DNA of 39,348 nucleotides from CAIMZW01 sp037133095 (GCA_037133095.1 JBAXOT010000015.1:1-39348); one strand, 5' to 3'; shown: positions 24,676-32,998, counted from the stretch's first letter. Made by a program: numbers and translations. Notes: generated by a model not told the origin, from the sequence alone.

Positions 24676-25320
24676 ATGCGCTTAGACCACGTCTCATATG
24701 TCGCTTCCCATGACCAGCTTGTCGATGTTGTCCAACGATTGGGTTCCAGACTTGGTTCAGCCTTTGTTGATGGCGGAATTCACCCACGGTTTGGCACCAG
24801 AAACTTCACCTTGTCTCTCAAGAATGGTCACTATCTCGAGGTAGTTTGCCCGTTGAATCACCCAGCTGCGGATCAAACTCCGTTCGGCCAAGCAGTCAGT
24901 AAGCGAGCAAACGAGGGTGGCGGTTGGCTGACCTGGGTTGTTGGAACTGAAGATATTGCCCCCATCGAAGAGCGCCTAGGTCGCCCATCTGCCGAAGGTC
25001 ATCGTCTTCGTCCCGATGGAACGGATCTGCATTGGAAGCAAATCGGTGTACTGGCGACGATTTATGATTCTCAACTTCCTTTCTTTATTCAGTGGACCTC
25101 AAATGATCACCCGTCTTCCGACGGCAGGGCGGTAGCCGAAATCGAGAAGATTGAAATTGCCGGCGATCCAGAGACGATTGAAAATTGGTTAGGTGCAGAC
25201 ATCAGCAGCGCGCTTAACGGCGTGGATGTTGAATGGATTGATGTTGAAGAAAATGATGGCATGACCGGGCTGGTTGCGATTCATTTTTCAACGCCACAAG
25301 GTTCAGTTCGTTTAGATTAG
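24676..25320 (+). CDS. glyoxalase-like (VOC) domain protein
   Basis: 214 residues. The N-terminus MRLDHVSYVASHDQL has the VOC metal-His position, with GTRNFTLSLKNGHYLEVVCP in the first half and FIQWTSNDHPS in the second. The arrangement resembles the Glyoxalase_3 family of uncharacterised proteins. The substrate is unknown. It may be a metal-dependent lyase or isomerase, or a non-catalytic binding protein. It is monocistronic, and tRNA-Thr follows after 22 nt. Confidence 0.75.
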   Translation: MRLDHVSYVASHDQLVDVVQRLGSRLGSAFVDGGIHPRFGTRNFTLSLKNGHYLEVVCPLNHPAADQTPFGQAVSKRANEGGGWLTWVVGTEDIAPIEERLGRPSAEGHRLRPDGTDLHWKQIGVLATIYDSQLPFFIQWTSNDHPSSDGRAVAEIEKIEIAGDPETIENWLGADISSALNGVDVEWIDVEENDGMTGLVAIHFSTPQGSVRLD

Positions 25321-25342
25321 GTTAGATTGGTTTAGCACTTTC

Positions 25343-25418
25343 GCCGCCTTAGCTCAGTCGGTAGAGCGACGCTCTCGTAAAGCGTAGGTCGTGAGTTCGA
25401 CTCTCACAGGTGGCTCCA
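25343..25418 (+). tRNA. tRNA-Thr(CGT)
   Basis: The cloverleaf is complete. The acceptor stem is GCCGCCT/AGGTGGC (one G-T pair), the D arm GCTC/GAGC, the anticodon stem ACGCT/AGCGT with loop CTCGTAA (anticodon CGT), and the T arm GTGAG-TTCGACT-CTCAC. The discriminator is U and CCA is encoded (25416-25418). It reads ACG codons. Confidence 0.95.
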
Positions 25419-25452
25419 TTCAAATATCTTCAGTGCGGGAAAAGGATGCTTG

Positions 25453-26580
25453 ATGCCGAAACGAGGATTAAAAAGAGCGATCCTCATCGCATTAATTGCT
25501 TCGTGGGCCTCCAAAACTTTTCTTCGTAAATCTGGAGAAACCATCTCAGGTCGGGTCTTGCTGGCTTTACGCCCCACTGCCATCGAAGAATTATCGAATG
25601 ATCGGGTCATTTTGTTGGTCAGTGGCACCAATGGCAAAACAAGTACAACAAGATTTCTCACCACATTGGTCGAACAACTAGGCGGAGTTGCTACGAGTAA
25701 ATCCGGTTCTAATCTTTCTTATGGAGTGGCGAGTTCTTTACTTAGCCCGCACCGATATGCAGTTCTCGAAGTAGATGAACTTCACCTGCCTGGAATGATT
25801 GCGAAGACTGGTCCTCGAGTTGTTGTGCTCTTAAATTTAACTAGAGATCAACTGCATCGGATGCATGAAGTGAAAAAAGTTGCTGATCGGTGGAAAAAGA
25901 TCGCCGATGTTGCGCATGAAACCACATTTATCATCGATATCGATGACCCATTTCTCAATTATGCGACGAATAAAGCAAAGAATGTAGTTCGGGTATCTTT
26001 TGGCGGTCGCGTGCATCCTGACGGTGCTGTCTGTCCTCAATGTGGATCTTATTTATCGTGGACTGCGGGAATGTATGAATGTGACTGTGGTTTAACGAAT
26101 AAATATTCTGATCGAAAGTACGAAGCTGGTTCTGCCGCCGAACGCAATGCGGCCTTAGCAAATGTGGCTGGCTATATTGTCGGAACAAACTGGGTGGATC
26201 CAGATCCGAAAGAATTAGAGCGAAAAGTCGTTAAAAATTACCAGGATCGCCCAGTCTCCATTCGTTTAACAAAAAATCCCGCCTCATGGACCGAAGCGCT
26301 CAAGAGCATCTCTTCTGATTCGGTAATTTTGGTCCTCAATGCGCGAGAAGTAGATGGAATAGACACCTCCTGGCTATTTGATGTCTCCTTCGAGATCTTA
26401 CGAAATCGCAAAGTTGTTGTTACTGGCGAGCGTGCGCTTGACCTGCAATACCGATTACATGTTGAAGGAATTATCGCCGTCCGAGTGGAAAATTTTGAAG
26501 CCGCCGTTTTGGAATTTGAAGTGGGGACACAAATCCAAGCACTTACGGCCTACACAGCGTTCTTTGATTTGAGTAAATGA
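25453..26580 (+). CDS. murT: lipid II isoglutaminyl synthase, ligase subunit MurT
   Basis: 375 residues from ATG 25453, which has AAAAGGA upstream; a TTG directly in front (25450) is also in frame. This is a Mur ligase domain with P-loop SGTNGKTSTT (from residue 57), EVDELHLPG and NLTRDQLHRM, then a C-terminal DUF1727 domain. A zinc ribbon is inserted, with Cys194, Cys197, Cys210 and Cys212 (CPQC and CDC). With GatD it amidates D-Glu of the stem peptide to D-isoglutamine in cytoplasmic lipid II. The stop overlaps the gatD start. Confidence 0.95.
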   Translation: MPKRGLKRAILIALIASWASKTFLRKSGETISGRVLLALRPTAIEELSNDRVILLVSGTNGKTSTTRFLTTLVEQLGGVATSKSGSNLSYGVASSLLSPHRYAVLEVDELHLPGMIAKTGPRVVVLLNLTRDQLHRMHEVKKVADRWKKIADVAHETTFIIDIDDPFLNYATNKAKNVVRVSFGGRVHPDGAVCPQCGSYLSWTAGMYECDCGLTNKYSDRKYEAGSAAERNAALANVAGYIVGTNWVDPDPKELERKVVKNYQDRPVSIRLTKNPASWTEALKSISSDSVILVLNAREVDGIDTSWLFDVSFEILRNRKVVVTGERALDLQYRLHVEGIIAVRVENFEAAVLEFEVGTQIQALTAYTAFFDLSK

Positions 26581-27272
26581 TGTTGACCATCGTGCGGATT
26601 CACAACGAATTACTTGGGACCTATGGCGATCGAGGAAACTCCGATGTTCTTGCCTTCCGTGCTGAACGAGCCGGAATTACCGCGACAATTCTCGATATTT
26701 CCTATCGCGATCCTATGCCCGCCTCTGGTGATATCTACCTACTTGGCGGCGCTGAAGATGCGGCACAAGCCCTCAGTCTGGCGGCGCTCAAGCGCGATGG
26801 AACCTTGGCTCGAGTTGCCGAAACCGGATCAGTTGTGTTGGCGATTTGTGCTGGGTTTCAAATCATCGGGTCAACATTTATCAATGGCGAAAATGAGATA
26901 GTTGAAGGTCTGGGTCTTTTGGATGTGACAACAACCCCGGGGAAAGCCCGTTCCGTGGGTGACATTAAGATTAAATCTGATTTGCTGGCCGCCGAACTTA
27001 CCGGTTTTGAAAATCATGGCGGATTGACCACCCTCGGCAAGAGCGTCAAAGCCTTTGGATCGGTAGTGGTTGGCCGAGGAAATGGCGATGGAATCAGTGA
27101 CGGTGCTGTCAAAGGCAATATTTTTGGGACTTATCTTCATGGTCCTGTCCTGGCGCGGAATCCGGAATTCGCTGATTTTCTTCTTCAGCGGGCTACTGGA
27201 ACAGACATTCCAGATGTCAATGATCCGCTGGCTTTGGAGTACGCCACATGGCGCAGATTGGTGACTAAATAA
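26577..27272 (+). CDS. gatD: lipid II isoglutaminyl synthase, glutaminase subunit GatD
   Basis: 231 residues forming a class I glutamine amidotransferase domain of the CobQ/GatD type. It opens HNELLGTYGDRGN. The nucleophile is Cys91 in AICAGFQIIG, NHGGLTTLG follows, and the catalytic His188 lies in GTYLHGP. It supplies ammonia to MurT. ATGA overlap with murT indicates coupled 1:1 synthesis. The LysE exporter starts 2 nt after its stop. Confidence 0.95.
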   Translation: MMLTIVRIHNELLGTYGDRGNSDVLAFRAERAGITATILDISYRDPMPASGDIYLLGGAEDAAQALSLAALKRDGTLARVAETGSVVLAICAGFQIIGSTFINGENEIVEGLGLLDVTTTPGKARSVGDIKIKSDLLAAELTGFENHGGLTTLGKSVKAFGSVVVGRGNGDGISDGAVKGNIFGTYLHGPVLARNPEFADFLLQRATGTDIPDVNDPLALEYATWRRLVTK

Positions 27273-27274
27273 GG

Positions 27275-27910
27275 ATGCTCCACCTTCTTGCAGTAATCCC
27301 TGCTTTTGCGTTGACCGCCCTTCTTCTCGCCATCGTCCCTGGTCAAGGCGTTGCGATGGTGCTTCGACAAAGTTTGGTTGGCGGTTCTAGGGCTGCCTTC
27401 TATTCTGTGCTGGGAAATGCCAGCGGATTGGTTATTTGGGGAACGTTGTCGGCAGTTGGTCTATCCGCAGTTTTCGCGAAGTCGCACTTAGCATTTTCGA
27501 TTTTGAAGTATGCCGGCGTGACTTTCTTAGTCTTTCTTGCGCTTCAAACTTTATGGCAACTGCGAAAAGAGTTTGGGAAATTTGATTACTCGGGTGGCGC
27601 AAAAACTACCTTTGTATCTGCCTATCGGCTCGGTCTCATAACTAATCTAACCAACGTAAAGGCAGCAGTTTTCGCGGTGGCGTTCATTCCGCAATTCGTT
27701 CCAAAAAGTTTCTCCCTCGGACTAGGGATTTTTCTTTTAGCATGCGTGCAAGCTTCTGTTTCCACTGCATGGTATGGCTTTCTGGTCAGTGTTGTTGATA
27801 GGGCCTCGGTCTTTCTCGCCCGTCCAGCGGTACGACGCTCCTTAACTGGCTTGTCCGCCGCCGGAATTTTGGTGCTCGCTCTCGGTTTACTCCTGACCTC
27901 TCCAAGGTAG
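27275..27910 (+). CDS. LysE/RhtB family exporter
   Basis: 211 residues and about six membrane helices. The N-terminus ALTALLLAIVPGQGVAMVLRQSL fits the family's PGP motif (here PGQ), and NLTNVKAAVFAVAFIPQFV is the second conserved helix. Such proteins export amino acids or related small molecules. It may be co-transcribed with murT-gatD (2-nt gap, AAGG right before the ATG), but a functional link is unproven. Its TAG stop forms part of the next gene's -10. Confidence 0.88.
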   Translation: MLHLLAVIPAFALTALLLAIVPGQGVAMVLRQSLVGGSRAAFYSVLGNASGLVIWGTLSAVGLSAVFAKSHLAFSILKYAGVTFLVFLALQTLWQLRKEFGKFDYSGGAKTTFVSAYRLGLITNLTNVKAAVFAVAFIPQFVPKSFSLGLGIFLLACVQASVSTAWYGFLVSVVDRASVFLARPAVRRSLTGLSAAGILVLALGLLLTSPR

Positions 27911-27913
27911 GCT
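27908..27913 (+). promoter_or_regulatory. -10 hexamer TAGGCT on the lysE-type stop codon
   Basis: The stop TAG of the exporter is the first half of TAGGCT, which ends 7 nt before the next ATG. The arrangement is the same as at the topA/tmk junction. Confidence 0.5.
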
Positions 27914-27920
27914 TTGAGTT

Positions 27921-28319
27921 ATGAAGATCTACATGCTTCTTGCAGATGCCGCACAACAAGTCAATGGCAAACTTTTTATTCTTGGCGGTGGCTGGGACAT
28001 CACAGCGACTCACATTCCGACGATGTCTGTCGCTATTAAAGTGGAAATTCCATGGACTTCGACTAATAAAAAATTGGATTGGTCGTTGAAACTAGTCAAC
28101 GAAGATGGCAACTTTATTCGGGATGAGTCAGGGAATTTCATAGGCACGGTGGGTGAGGTTGAGGTGGGCAGGCCACCAGGTCACCAAGAAGGAGCGCCCA
28201 TTTCTTTTCCGATGGCGATAAATATCAACAGCCTTACATTGCAACCCGGTCGGTATGAATGGCATTTCACATTTGACGACACTTTTGAGACCGTTTCATT
28301 CGTCGTTCGCGCTCAATAG
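27921..28319 (+). CDS. conserved actinobacterial protein, DUF6941-like
   Basis: 132 residues, soluble, with no signal peptide. The N-terminus KIYMLLADAAQQVNGKLFIL, the following GGGW and the Pro/Gly-rich middle (VEVGRPPGHQEGAPISFPMA) match my memory of the DUF6941 family. The C-terminal part (LQPGRYEWHFTFDD) reads as a beta-sandwich. The function is unknown, and neighbours give no clear clue. It probably has its own leaderless promoter. Confidence 0.75.
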   Translation: MKIYMLLADAAQQVNGKLFILGGGWDITATHIPTMSVAIKVEIPWTSTNKKLDWSLKLVNEDGNFIRDESGNFIGTVGEVEVGRPPGHQEGAPISFPMAININSLTLQPGRYEWHFTFDDTFETVSFVVRAQ

Positions 28320-28374
28320 CCTTGATTTAGACCGTGATTTGGGTTCTTGTGTCCTCATAAGTTACCCTTGGCCA

Positions 28375-28496
28375 GTTGTTGCAACCGCAGCACTCCCCAT
28401 ACGAGTACAACACGTACTCGCACGCGAGTCTTAGCTAGTAACTGAACTAGCAATTTGATTGAACTTAAATCATTACGAGACACGCTTGATGTCTCG
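28375..28496 (+). promoter_or_regulatory. structured leader of the DEAD-box helicase gene
   Basis: The 189 bases between the previous stop (28319) and ATG 28509 hold no other gene but carry a row of short inverted repeats. These are GTTG/CAAC (28375-28385), CGAGTAC/GTACTCG with a 5-nt loop (28402-28420), ACTCG/CGAGT with a 4-nt loop (28416-28429, overlapping and excluding the former), GCTAGT/ACTAGC with a 6-nt loop (28434-28451) and CGAGACA/TGTCTCG with a 7-nt loop (28476-28496). The last ends 12 nt before the ATG. None is followed by a T run. An RNA-level control region is inferred. Confidence 0.5.
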
Positions 28497-28508
28497 ATTG
28501 GTAGAACT

Positions 28509-30401
28509 ATGTCGTTTCAAAAATTAGGTGTTAACGCTGCGCTCGTACAGGCGCTGGATGCTGAAGGCATCTCCTCCCCATTCCCAATTCAAACCGCAAC
28601 TTTGCCTGAGGCAATTTCAGGGCGCGATATTTTAGGTCGTGGCCAGACCGGGTCCGGAAAGACCCTCGCTTTTGGACTCGCGATGATGACCCGCCTTGCT
28701 GGCAAGACGGCTCACCCACATCGTCCACTCGGACTTATCTTGGCTCCAACTCGTGAACTCGCGATGCAGATCAATGATGTTATTGCTCCGCTGGCTCGAC
28801 GAGTCAATCTCAACTCCCAAGTTGTTGCAGGTGGACTTTCTTATACTGGTCAGATTCAAGCGCTAAAGCGCGGCGTTCCGATCATTGTTGCAACCCCAGG
28901 TCGATTGATCGATCTCTTGGAAAAGCGTCACATCGAACTTGATGATGTTGTCATCACCGTTCTCGATGAAGCAGATCAAATGGCTGACATGGGTTTCTTG
29001 CCCGTTGTTAAAGAAATTTTAGGTCTCACAAAAGAGCACGGACAGCGGTTGTTGTTCAGTGCGACTCTTGATCGTGATGTTGATACTCTCGTAAAAAAAT
29101 TCTTAAAAGATCCAATAACTCACTCGCTTGAAAATGAGAAGTCGCGTTCGGCGGACATGTTGCACCACGTTTTGATTATGGATCAGGCACATAAAGATTT
29201 AATTTCTACCCAAATCGCCGCTCGAGATGGTCGAACAATTTTCTTCGTTCGAACCAAGCATGGTGCAGATAAATTGGCTGACAAAATGTTGGCGCAAGGT
29301 GTCCCAGTCGGTGTCCTTCATGGTGGAAAATCACAAGGACAACGGACTCGAACTTTGGCCGCCTTCAAAGATGGCCGTTCCTCTGCTCTCGTTGCAACCG
29401 ATGTTGCTGCTCGTGGTATTCACGTAGATGACGTTTCATTGGTGGTGCATGTTGATGCACCCGCAGATCACAAAGATTATTTACACCGAGCTGGTCGTAC
29501 CGCACGTGCCGGTGCAACCGGTGTCGTTGTGACCTTGGCTACCTCCAAGCAAAAGAAGGGCATTTACGGCCTAACCACTCGCGCTGGAGTTAAGTTGACT
29601 GAGGCATACGTTCGCCCATCCGATGAAGAGCTAGTTCGTATCACTGGCGCCCAGGAGCCTTCAGGTGTGCCTGTCATTGTTGCCGACGAACCAAAGCGCG
29701 ATCGTGGCGATCGTGGCGGCGACCGTCGTGGTTTCAGCGGTTCACGCGGTGGCGATCGACCAAGTTTTAAGGGATCCCGAGGATCAAGACCAGAGCGTAA
29801 TGATCGGCCAATTCGTGCCGATCGAAGTGAGCGTCCAGAGCGCTCGTACAACACCGAACCTGTAGCCACTGAGGTTCAAAGTGTTCAAGAAGGAAAGCAC
29901 GTTCGATCCTTCCGTGGCGAACGTCCAGTGCGTTCTTTCGATCGTCCAGAAAAAGCAGCCCGTGAATTTCGCCCATCACGCCCAGAGCGCACAACTCGTC
30001 CGGAACGTACTGGTCGTGAAGGTCGCGACGAGCGCCCAGTTCGGGCTGAGAAGACCGAGCGCACCTTTAAATCTGATCGCTCCTTCAAGTCCGATCGGAC
30101 TACCTCAAAATTTGATCGTCCTGCTCGTGCAGCGCGGCCAGAAGTGAGTGATCGTCCTGCTCGTGCAGCACGCCCTGATTCCAGCGACCGCCCTGCTCGC
30201 ACAGAGCGTGAGTTCAATTCCGAGCGTCCTTCACGGCCAGGCTTTAAATCTGATCGCAGGAGCAGCGAATTTGCACCTAAATCGACTCGTGAACGTGCCG
30301 GTGGTTCCAAAAAGAAGTCCGGCAAGCCTTTTCCTACTGAACACCGTAAGGGTGGCGTAAAGAAGGTAACTGCAGGAAAGCGTCCAGCGCGCGCGATTTA
30401 A
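28509..30401 (+). CDS. DEAD-box RNA helicase with long Arg-rich tail
   Basis: 630 residues from ATG 28509, which gives the usual MSFQKLGVNAALVQAL start; a TTG at 28455 would add 18 residues spanning a hairpin. The Q motif PFPIQ, motif I GQTGSGKT, Ia APTRELAMQ, II LDEADQMADMGF, III SATL and VI HRAGRTARAG are all present. After about residue 395 comes a tail of some 235 residues rich in Arg, Asp, Glu, Ser and Pro with RPERxxR-type repeats. It resembles the RhlE/DeaD helicases that unwind RNA in ribosome assembly and cold adaptation. The tail probably binds RNA. Its stop abuts the convergent ABC ATPase stop. Confidence 0.93.
   Translation: MSFQKLGVNAALVQALDAEGISSPFPIQTATLPEAISGRDILGRGQTGSGKTLAFGLAMMTRLAGKTAHPHRPLGLILAPTRELAMQINDVIAPLARRVNLNSQVVAGGLSYTGQIQALKRGVPIIVATPGRLIDLLEKRHIELDDVVITVLDEADQMADMGFLPVVKEILGLTKEHGQRLLFSATLDRDVDTLVKKFLKDPITHSLENEKSRSADMLHHVLIMDQAHKDLISTQIAARDGRTIFFVRTKHGADKLADKMLAQGVPVGVLHGGKSQGQRTRTLAAFKDGRSSALVATDVAARGIHVDDVSLVVHVDAPADHKDYLHRAGRTARAGATGVVVTLATSKQKKGIYGLTTRAGVKLTEAYVRPSDEELVRITGAQEPSGVPVIVADEPKRDRGDRGGDRRGFSGSRGGDRPSFKGSRGSRPERNDRPIRADRSERPERSYNTEPVATEVQSVQEGKHVRSFRGERPVRSFDRPEKAAREFRPSRPERTTRPERTGREGRDERPVRAEKTERTFKSDRSFKSDRTTSKFDRPARAARPEVSDRPARAARPDSSDRPARTEREFNSERPSRPGFKSDRRSSEFAPKSTRERAGGSKKKSGKPFPTEHRKGGVKKVTAGKRPARAI
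30114..30221 (+). repeat. 36-bp tandem repeat, three copies, inside the helicase tail
   Basis: Units begin at 30114, 30150 and 30186. The first two share the 20 bases GATCGTCCTGCTCGTGCAGC exactly, and the third is diverged. They encode three 12-residue units starting DRPAR (DRPARAARPEVS, DRPARAARPDSS, DRPARTEREFNS). Confidence 0.85.
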
Positions 30402-31004
30402 TTACGAAAGAACTATTTCTTGATCGAAGTAGGGGTGCAGTGCGTCAGTGTTATGACTGACCACCAGCACCCCCTTTGATTTTTTCAACTCGGAAATAAG
30501 TTCCACAATTTGAGCCTGGTAATGAGCATCCTGTGCATCAAAAGGTTCGTCCAACAAATAGAATTCTGCATCTTGGGTCAGGGCCAGACCAAGACTCACT
30601 CGTTGTTGTTGTCCAATCGATAACTCGGTAACTTTCTTTTGCTTCAGTTCATCAAGTCCCAGAGCATGGATGAAGGGTTCTGCATTGCTGGCCCGCAATG
30701 ACTTTGGAACAAAGTTCAGAACTTCATCGACGGTAAAGGCCAATACAAAATTCCTTCGTTGTGGCGCGACAGATCGAAGTCGGGCTAGATGGGGTGCACT
30801 AACTGCATAAGGGTCTTGATTGTTAATCCTTATTCCACCGGAGGCTGGCGCTAATACCCCAGCGATGGCTGAGACCAATGAGGACTTGCCAGCACCATTT
30901 GGTCCAGAGATAAGGGTTGCTTGCCGAAGTTGAATTTGACCCGAAAAATTCGAGAGGACCCTCTTCTCATCGCGGATGATGGAAACGTTCTGGATTTCTA
31001 TCAT
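30402..31004 (-). CDS. hmuV: haem/siderophore-type ABC transporter ATPase
   Basis: 200 residues from ATG 31004 (overlaps the permease stop as TAATG); a GTG at 31019 is also in frame. Walker A is SGPNGAGKSS, the signature is LSIGQQQR (Ile for the usual Gly), Walker B is FYLLDEPFDAQD and the switch His is in VVSHNTD. It is compact for the FecE/HmuV class. It powers import through the adjacent permease and binding protein. The gene symbol rests on operon context and is tentative. Confidence 0.85.
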   Translation of the reverse strand: MIEIQNVSIIRDEKRVLSNFSGQIQLRQATLISGPNGAGKSSLVSAIAGVLAPASGGIRINNQDPYAVSAPHLARLRSVAPQRRNFVLAFTVDEVLNFVPKSLRASNAEPFIHALGLDELKQKKVTELSIGQQQRVSLGLALTQDAEFYLLDEPFDAQDAHYQAQIVELISELKKSKGVLVVSHNTDALHPYFDQEIVLS

Positions 31005-31987
31005 TATTCGCTCACCCACTGAGATCGCCTCGAGCGCAAGAGAAAAATGAGAACCGGGGCGCCGAGTAATGAAGTGAGTAAACCAAGTGGAACTTCGTGT
31101 GGTTGAAATGCCGCACGAGCCAAAAAATCCGCGATCAGCAAAACTATTGACCCTAATATGCCGGAGAGCAGTATTAAATTTCGATGGTCAGGTCCAAGAA
31201 TTAGTCGAACGACATGGGGAACAAGTAATCCAAGAAAAGCGATCGAGCCGACTGCGCTGACCGATGGTCCGATAAGAAGCGCAATCGCCAAAATAGCGAG
31301 TAAGCGGAACTTCCGGATATTTATCCCCAAAAAGTAAGCGTTTGTCTCGCCCAGACTCCAGAGATTCATTCCCCGCGCGATGAAAAATGCGATTGCGATA
31401 CCAACGGCGATAAATGGAGTAATCACCCGGACTGTCGAAAAATTAATGAGGGAGAGCGAGCCAAAGTTCCAGAACGAGAGCGACTGAATTCCTGCTTGAT
31501 GCGAAATGGAAATAATCAGACCTGAGATTGATGTGAAGATTGAGGCCAAAGCAATACCTGTTAAGAGAAAGCCGAAATTCTTATTTGGTGCCAAAACTTG
31601 GGTTATGAGTGCGGCAGCGGCAACACCCAAAGTGGCAGTTAGGCAGTTGCGACCGGAACCGTAGCCGGCAAAACCGGTAGCAATACCAATAATAGTTCCC
31701 AGTGTCGCCCCACTAGTTAAACCAATCAGAGTCGGTTCGGCCAATGGATTTCTAAATATTCCCTGCGCCAATGCGCCAGCGATTGCCATGGCAGCGCCAA
31801 TAACCACGGCGCCGAGAGCCCTGGGAAATCTCACATCCCACACCGTGGCGGCATCGACCGAGCCACCCTTGCCAATAAGTGAAAGTGCAGATGTATGTAA
31901 GTGGATGACCCCAAATTGAAGCGAAAGGAAGAAGAGAAGAACGGCGAGGATGACAAGTAGCAATGGAGCGCCAATTTTGCGTGTCAT
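31004..31987 (-). CDS. hmuU: FecCD-family ABC transporter permease
   Basis: 327 residues from ATG 31987, whose A is shared with the TGA stop of the binding-protein gene. About ten membrane helices are expected. Family motifs are VRFPRALGAVVIGAAMAIAG near the N-terminus, FRNPLAEPTLIGLTSGA, and GSIAFLGLLVPHVVRLILGP with the coupling-helix segment. It would carry haem, siderophore or cobalamin across the membrane. Substrate assignment depends on the HmuT-like partner and is an inference. Confidence 0.9.
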   Translation of the reverse strand: MTRKIGAPLLLVILAVLLFFLSLQFGVIHLHTSALSLIGKGGSVDAATVWDVRFPRALGAVVIGAAMAIAGALAQGIFRNPLAEPTLIGLTSGATLGTIIGIATGFAGYGSGRNCLTATLGVAAAALITQVLAPNKNFGFLLTGIALASIFTSISGLIISISHQAGIQSLSFWNFGSLSLINFSTVRVITPFIAVGIAIAFFIARGMNLWSLGETNAYFLGINIRKFRLLAILAIALLIGPSVSAVGSIAFLGLLVPHVVRLILGPDHRNLILLSGILGSIVLLIADFLARAAFQPHEVPLGLLTSLLGAPVLIFLLRSRRSQWVSE

Positions 31988-32889
31988 CAACTTTTCGCCA
32001 CTAATAAAATATTTGATCGCAGCTTTGGGAGCAAGGTGATAGTTCGTGGTCCGAACGAGAGCAAGAGCGAATCATCAACGGTTACGACTCGTCGATTCTT
32101 GCCCGCGGGTGTTTGTCCAATTCCAGGCAAGGCAACCAGACCGTTCATGCCACCCACAGAGTCCAATCCTTTGGTCATGAGGAGAAGTACATCGGGCTTC
32201 ATCTTAATGAGCGCCTCTGCTGATAACGCGTTAAACGGATGCGCAAGCGTTGCCGCCCCAATATCTTGGAAACCCATATTTTGAATAAGCGAATCAGCGC
32301 CGGAACCTTTTCCGCCAATAAGGTAAATCGCAGCAGTTCCTCGTAGGTACAAGAAGGCCACCTTTAAGGGAACTTTCGGATTGTGAATACCAGTGATAAG
32401 TCCCGTCAGAAGTCTTCCCGCTTTTGGCACACCTAGGGCTTTTGCTACGGCCAATTCCTTAGCCGCAACCGTGCCCAAAGTCCACGAATCCGGCAGCATG
32501 ACGATTCGGATTTTTGCTTTGCGGAGTACGTTCAGCGCCGAGGTTGGACTGGTGCTGGAGTCAATCAAGATCAGATCTGGGTTTTGGGATAGAACTCGCT
32601 CGACCGATACCTGATGTGCATCGGTATCAATGGGCACCCCAGAGAGCTCAGGCATCGTGGAAGCAATATCTCGGCCAACAAGAATTGACCGGTAGCCCAA
32701 GGCGAGCACAATCTCCGCTGACCCATTTCCCAACGCGACGACTCGTTTGGCCAGGGGAACTTCGCTCGAGTGGACTGTAGGAAGTGTGAGTTCGCTGGCG
32801 GAGATATTTGGAACCGACGCAGCGCGCGCCGCAACCGGTAAGAGCCCAACCAGCAGCACAGAAATTACCGCCGCTGCTCGAAATCTCAC
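31987..32889 (-). CDS. hmuT: HmuT-like haem-binding protein of ABC importer
   Basis: 300 residues. A Sec signal peptide ends at ARA-AS (about residue 23); there is no lipobox Cys, so attachment differs from lipoprotein HmuT. This is a TroA/BtuF-type fold. FLYLRGTAAIYLIGGKGSGA (from residue 179) is strongly HmuT-like. His92 (DAHQVSVE) and the Y181-L-R183 motif are in the right order for the His/Tyr/Arg haem pocket described for Corynebacterium HmuT. Haem is therefore the best substrate guess; cobalamin or a siderophore is not excluded. The GTG start follows GATAAT by 6 nt. First gene of hmuTUV. Confidence 0.82.
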   Translation of the reverse strand: MRFRAAAVISVLLVGLLPVAARAASVPNISASELTLPTVHSSEVPLAKRVVALGNGSAEIVLALGYRSILVGRDIASTMPELSGVPIDTDAHQVSVERVLSQNPDLILIDSSTSPTSALNVLRKAKIRIVMLPDSWTLGTVAAKELAVAKALGVPKAGRLLTGLITGIHNPKVPLKVAFLYLRGTAAIYLIGGKGSGADSLIQNMGFQDIGAATLAHPFNALSAEALIKMKPDVLLLMTKGLDSVGGMNGLVALPGIGQTPAGKNRRVVTVDDSLLLSFGPRTITLLPKLRSNILLVAKS

Positions 32890-32895
32890 GCCCCG

Positions 32896-32901
32896 ATTAT
32901 C
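32896..32901 (-). promoter_or_regulatory. -10 hexamer GATAAT of hmuTUV
   Basis: Minus-strand GATAAT (five of six consensus bases) ends 6 nt before the GTG of hmuT. The spacer CGGGGC contains no purine-rich site at a workable distance. Inferred leaderless promoter. Confidence 0.55.
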
Positions 32902-32914
32902 ACATCTTTATACG

Positions 32915-32937
32915 CGACAAATTGAATTGAGTTGTCG
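32915..32937. promoter_or_regulatory. palindrome in the hmuT/secreted-protein divergent promoter
   Basis: CGACAA, 11 nt, TTGTCG. It covers the expected -35 region of the hmuT promoter and lies upstream of the opposing promoter. It is a candidate operator for a shared regulator and does not match DtxR/IdeR or Fur consensus by eye. Confidence 0.45.
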
Positions 32938-32968
32938 GAAGTACCGCCACCGACGAATCGCTGCTCAA

Positions 32969-32991
32969 GTGTCGAGCAAAGTATCGAGCAA
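32969..32991 (+). repeat. direct repeat GTnTCGAGCAA, 12-bp period
   Basis: GTGTCGAGCAA (32969-32979) and GTATCGAGCAA (32981-32991) lie immediately upstream of the -10 of the secreted-protein pair. TGCTC-N7-GAGCA (32962-32978) overlaps the first copy as an inverted repeat. Possible activator or repressor contacts in the -35 region. Confidence 0.5.
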
Positions 32992-32998
32992 TTGGGAT

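Noticed and set aside
28402..28420. Inverted repeat as a terminator for the DUF6941-like gene
   Set aside because: It lies more than 80 nt after the stop and no T run follows; it fits the helicase leader better.
28455..28508. TTG 28455 as the helicase start
   Set aside because: The extension spans the last inverted repeat and lies outside the usual family N-terminus (Q-motif spacing fits ATG 28509).
30114..30221. Regular 36-bp repeats resembling a short CRISPR array
   Set aside because: Units are contiguous with no unique spacers, lie in frame inside the helicase gene and encode a 12-residue protein repeat; no cas gene is nearby.
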